NCBI GenBank assembly: GCA_002369525.1
Contig: DFFN01000087.1
Coordinates: 1-6,416, forward strand
Reading direction: 5' to 3'
Length of the DNA stretch: 6,416 bases
DNA from: Lachnoclostridium sp. UBA3775
GTDB taxonomy: Bacteria > Bacillota > Clostridia > Lachnospirales > Lachnospiraceae
A program made the translations under genes and the position numbers. The notes under the pieces are model-generated. The model did no database searches, was not told where the DNA came from, and saw only the letters and a list, made by a program, of their open reading frames with translations. Below, one piece after another: positions 6,157 through 6,416 of this stretch; position 1 is the first letter of the stretch, and each line of letters opens with the position of its first letter.

Positions 6157-6231
6157 GATAAAGACCCTTTTATATAATATCTGCGGTCTTTGATCTGTTT
6201 ATCAAAGCGAAAGTTTCAAAAAATAAACAGA
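6157..6231. promoter_or_regulatory. Overlapping inverted repeats (alternative hairpins) between rpsM and rpsK
   Basis: Three helices can form here. Helix A pairs GATAAAGACC (6157-6166) with GGTCTTTGATC (6185-6195), ten pairs with G6192 bulged and an 18-nt loop. Helix B pairs CTTTGAT (6188-6194) with ATCAAAG (6201-6207), seven pairs with a 6-nt loop. Helix C pairs TCTGTTTAT (6194-6202) with ATAAACAGA (6223-6231), nine perfect pairs. Helix B excludes both A and C, while A and C are nearly compatible and could stack end to end. The region begins 14 nt after the rpsM stop. No T-run follows any helix closely enough for a clear terminator. The pairing is seen in the sequence; a switching or regulatory role is inference. 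Confidence 0.5.
6173..6178 (+). promoter_or_regulatory. Isolated TATAAT, weak candidate promoter for rpsK
   Basis: A perfect -10 hexamer lies in the AT-rich loop of the rpsM-rpsK hairpin region. No convincing -35 is present 16-19 bases upstream (the sequence there is around GATAAGTAG), and there is no TG extension. It may be only AT-rich loop sequence. If active, transcription would start near 6185 and give a leader carrying helices B or C. Confidence 0.2.
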
Positions 6232-6243
6232 AAGGAACCCATA

Positions 6244-6251
6244 AGGGAAGG
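6244..6251 (+). promoter_or_regulatory. Weak ribosome binding site for rpsK
   Basis: AGGGAAGG lies 11 bases before the rpsK ATG, weaker than the AGGAGG sites used by most neighbours. Its bases can form small local pairs, CCC (6238-6240) with GGG (6245-6247) or AACC (6236-6239) with GGTT (6250-6253). A further AAAGGAA at 6231-6237 is too far from the start to serve. Confidence 0.5.
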
Positions 6252-6262
6252 TTAGTTTAGAA

Positions 6263-6416
6263 ATGGCAAAGAAAGTGTCATCAAAAAAAGTGACAAAAAG
6301 ACGTGTCAAGAAAAACGTTGAACATGGCCAGGCACATATCCAATCATCCTTTAACAACACCATAGTTACCCTTACAGACGCACAGGGTAATGCTCTTTCA
6401 TGGGCAAGTGCCGGTG
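6263..6416 (+). CDS. rpsK: 30S ribosomal protein S11, 3'-truncated by window edge
   Basis: S11 sits on the 30S platform near the E site and the mRNA exit. Only the first 51 residues plus one base are in the window, out of about 130. The visible part has the lysine-rich N-terminal arm MAKKVSSKKVTKRRVKKNVEHG, then the start of the conserved core AHIQSSFNNTIVTLTDAQGN (24-43) and ALSWASAG, an S11 signature. The position after rpsM is the standard alpha-operon order. The 119-nt gap upstream is long for this cluster and holds the inverted repeats described separately. The gene continues past base 6416. Confidence 0.96.
   Translation, partial: MAKKVSSKKVTKRRVKKNVEHGQAHIQSSFNNTIVTLTDAQGNALSWASAG

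Noticed and set aside
6188..6220. Intrinsic terminator formed by the CTTTGAT/ATCAAAG hairpin
   Set aside because: The stem is AT-rich and is followed by GCGAAAGTTTCAAAAAA on the + strand, not by a T-run, so it does not fit a terminator for rpsM transcription.
1..6416. A novel system, mobile element, CRISPR array, tRNA or foreign insertion hidden in the window
   Set aside because: Every substantial open stretch is accounted for by standard ribosomal-cluster genes in the usual order, gaps are 119 nt or less, and no direct repeat array, transposase or tRNA fold was seen.

Overview
This window is a stretch of the conserved bacterial ribosomal-protein supercluster: the distal part of the spc operon running into the alpha operon, all on the + strand. 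The organism is very probably a Firmicute of the class Clostridia, and the Lachnospiraceae are my best guess. The reasons are the gene order secY-adk-map-infA-rpmJ-rpsM-rpsK, strong AGGAGG-type Shine-Dalgarno sites, a zinc-finger (tetracysteine) adenylate kinase, the zinc-binding form of L36, the KRVSKTVKGGRN style of S5, and moderate GC content judged by eye. The family assignment is inference; the class is more secure.

Layout: rpsH (S8, missing its first codons at the window edge), an 86-nt gap with a hairpin, then rplF (L6), rplR (L18), rpsE (S5), rpmD (L30), rplO (L15), secY, adk, map and infA (IF-1), packed with gaps of 2 to 21 nt or a 1-nt overlap. A 72-nt gap carries a very good sigma-A-type promoter in front of rpmJ (L36, 37 aa). 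Next come rpsM (S13), a 119-nt gap with three overlapping inverted repeats, and rpsK (S11), which is cut by the right edge. No gene-free stretch exceeds 300 bases.

Together the genes make 30S proteins (S8, S5, S13, S11), 50S proteins (L6, L18, L30, L15, L36), initiation factor 1, the core channel of the Sec translocon, the enzyme that balances adenine nucleotides, and the enzyme that removes the initiator methionine. Nearly all are essential functions tied to growth rate. Translation looks tightly coupled: the secY ribosome binding site lies inside rplO, map starts on the last base of the adk stop codon without a clear site of its own, and the sites of rplO and infA overlap the preceding stop codons.

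The coding content is ordinary and intact; I found no new protein system, mobile element, CRISPR array or tRNA. The points worth a second look are in the RNA and regulatory layer: the mutually exclusive hairpins between rpsM and rpsK, the internal promoter before rpmJ, the hairpin after rpsH, and the absence of the small KOW-domain gene that sits between map and infA in some Firmicutes.
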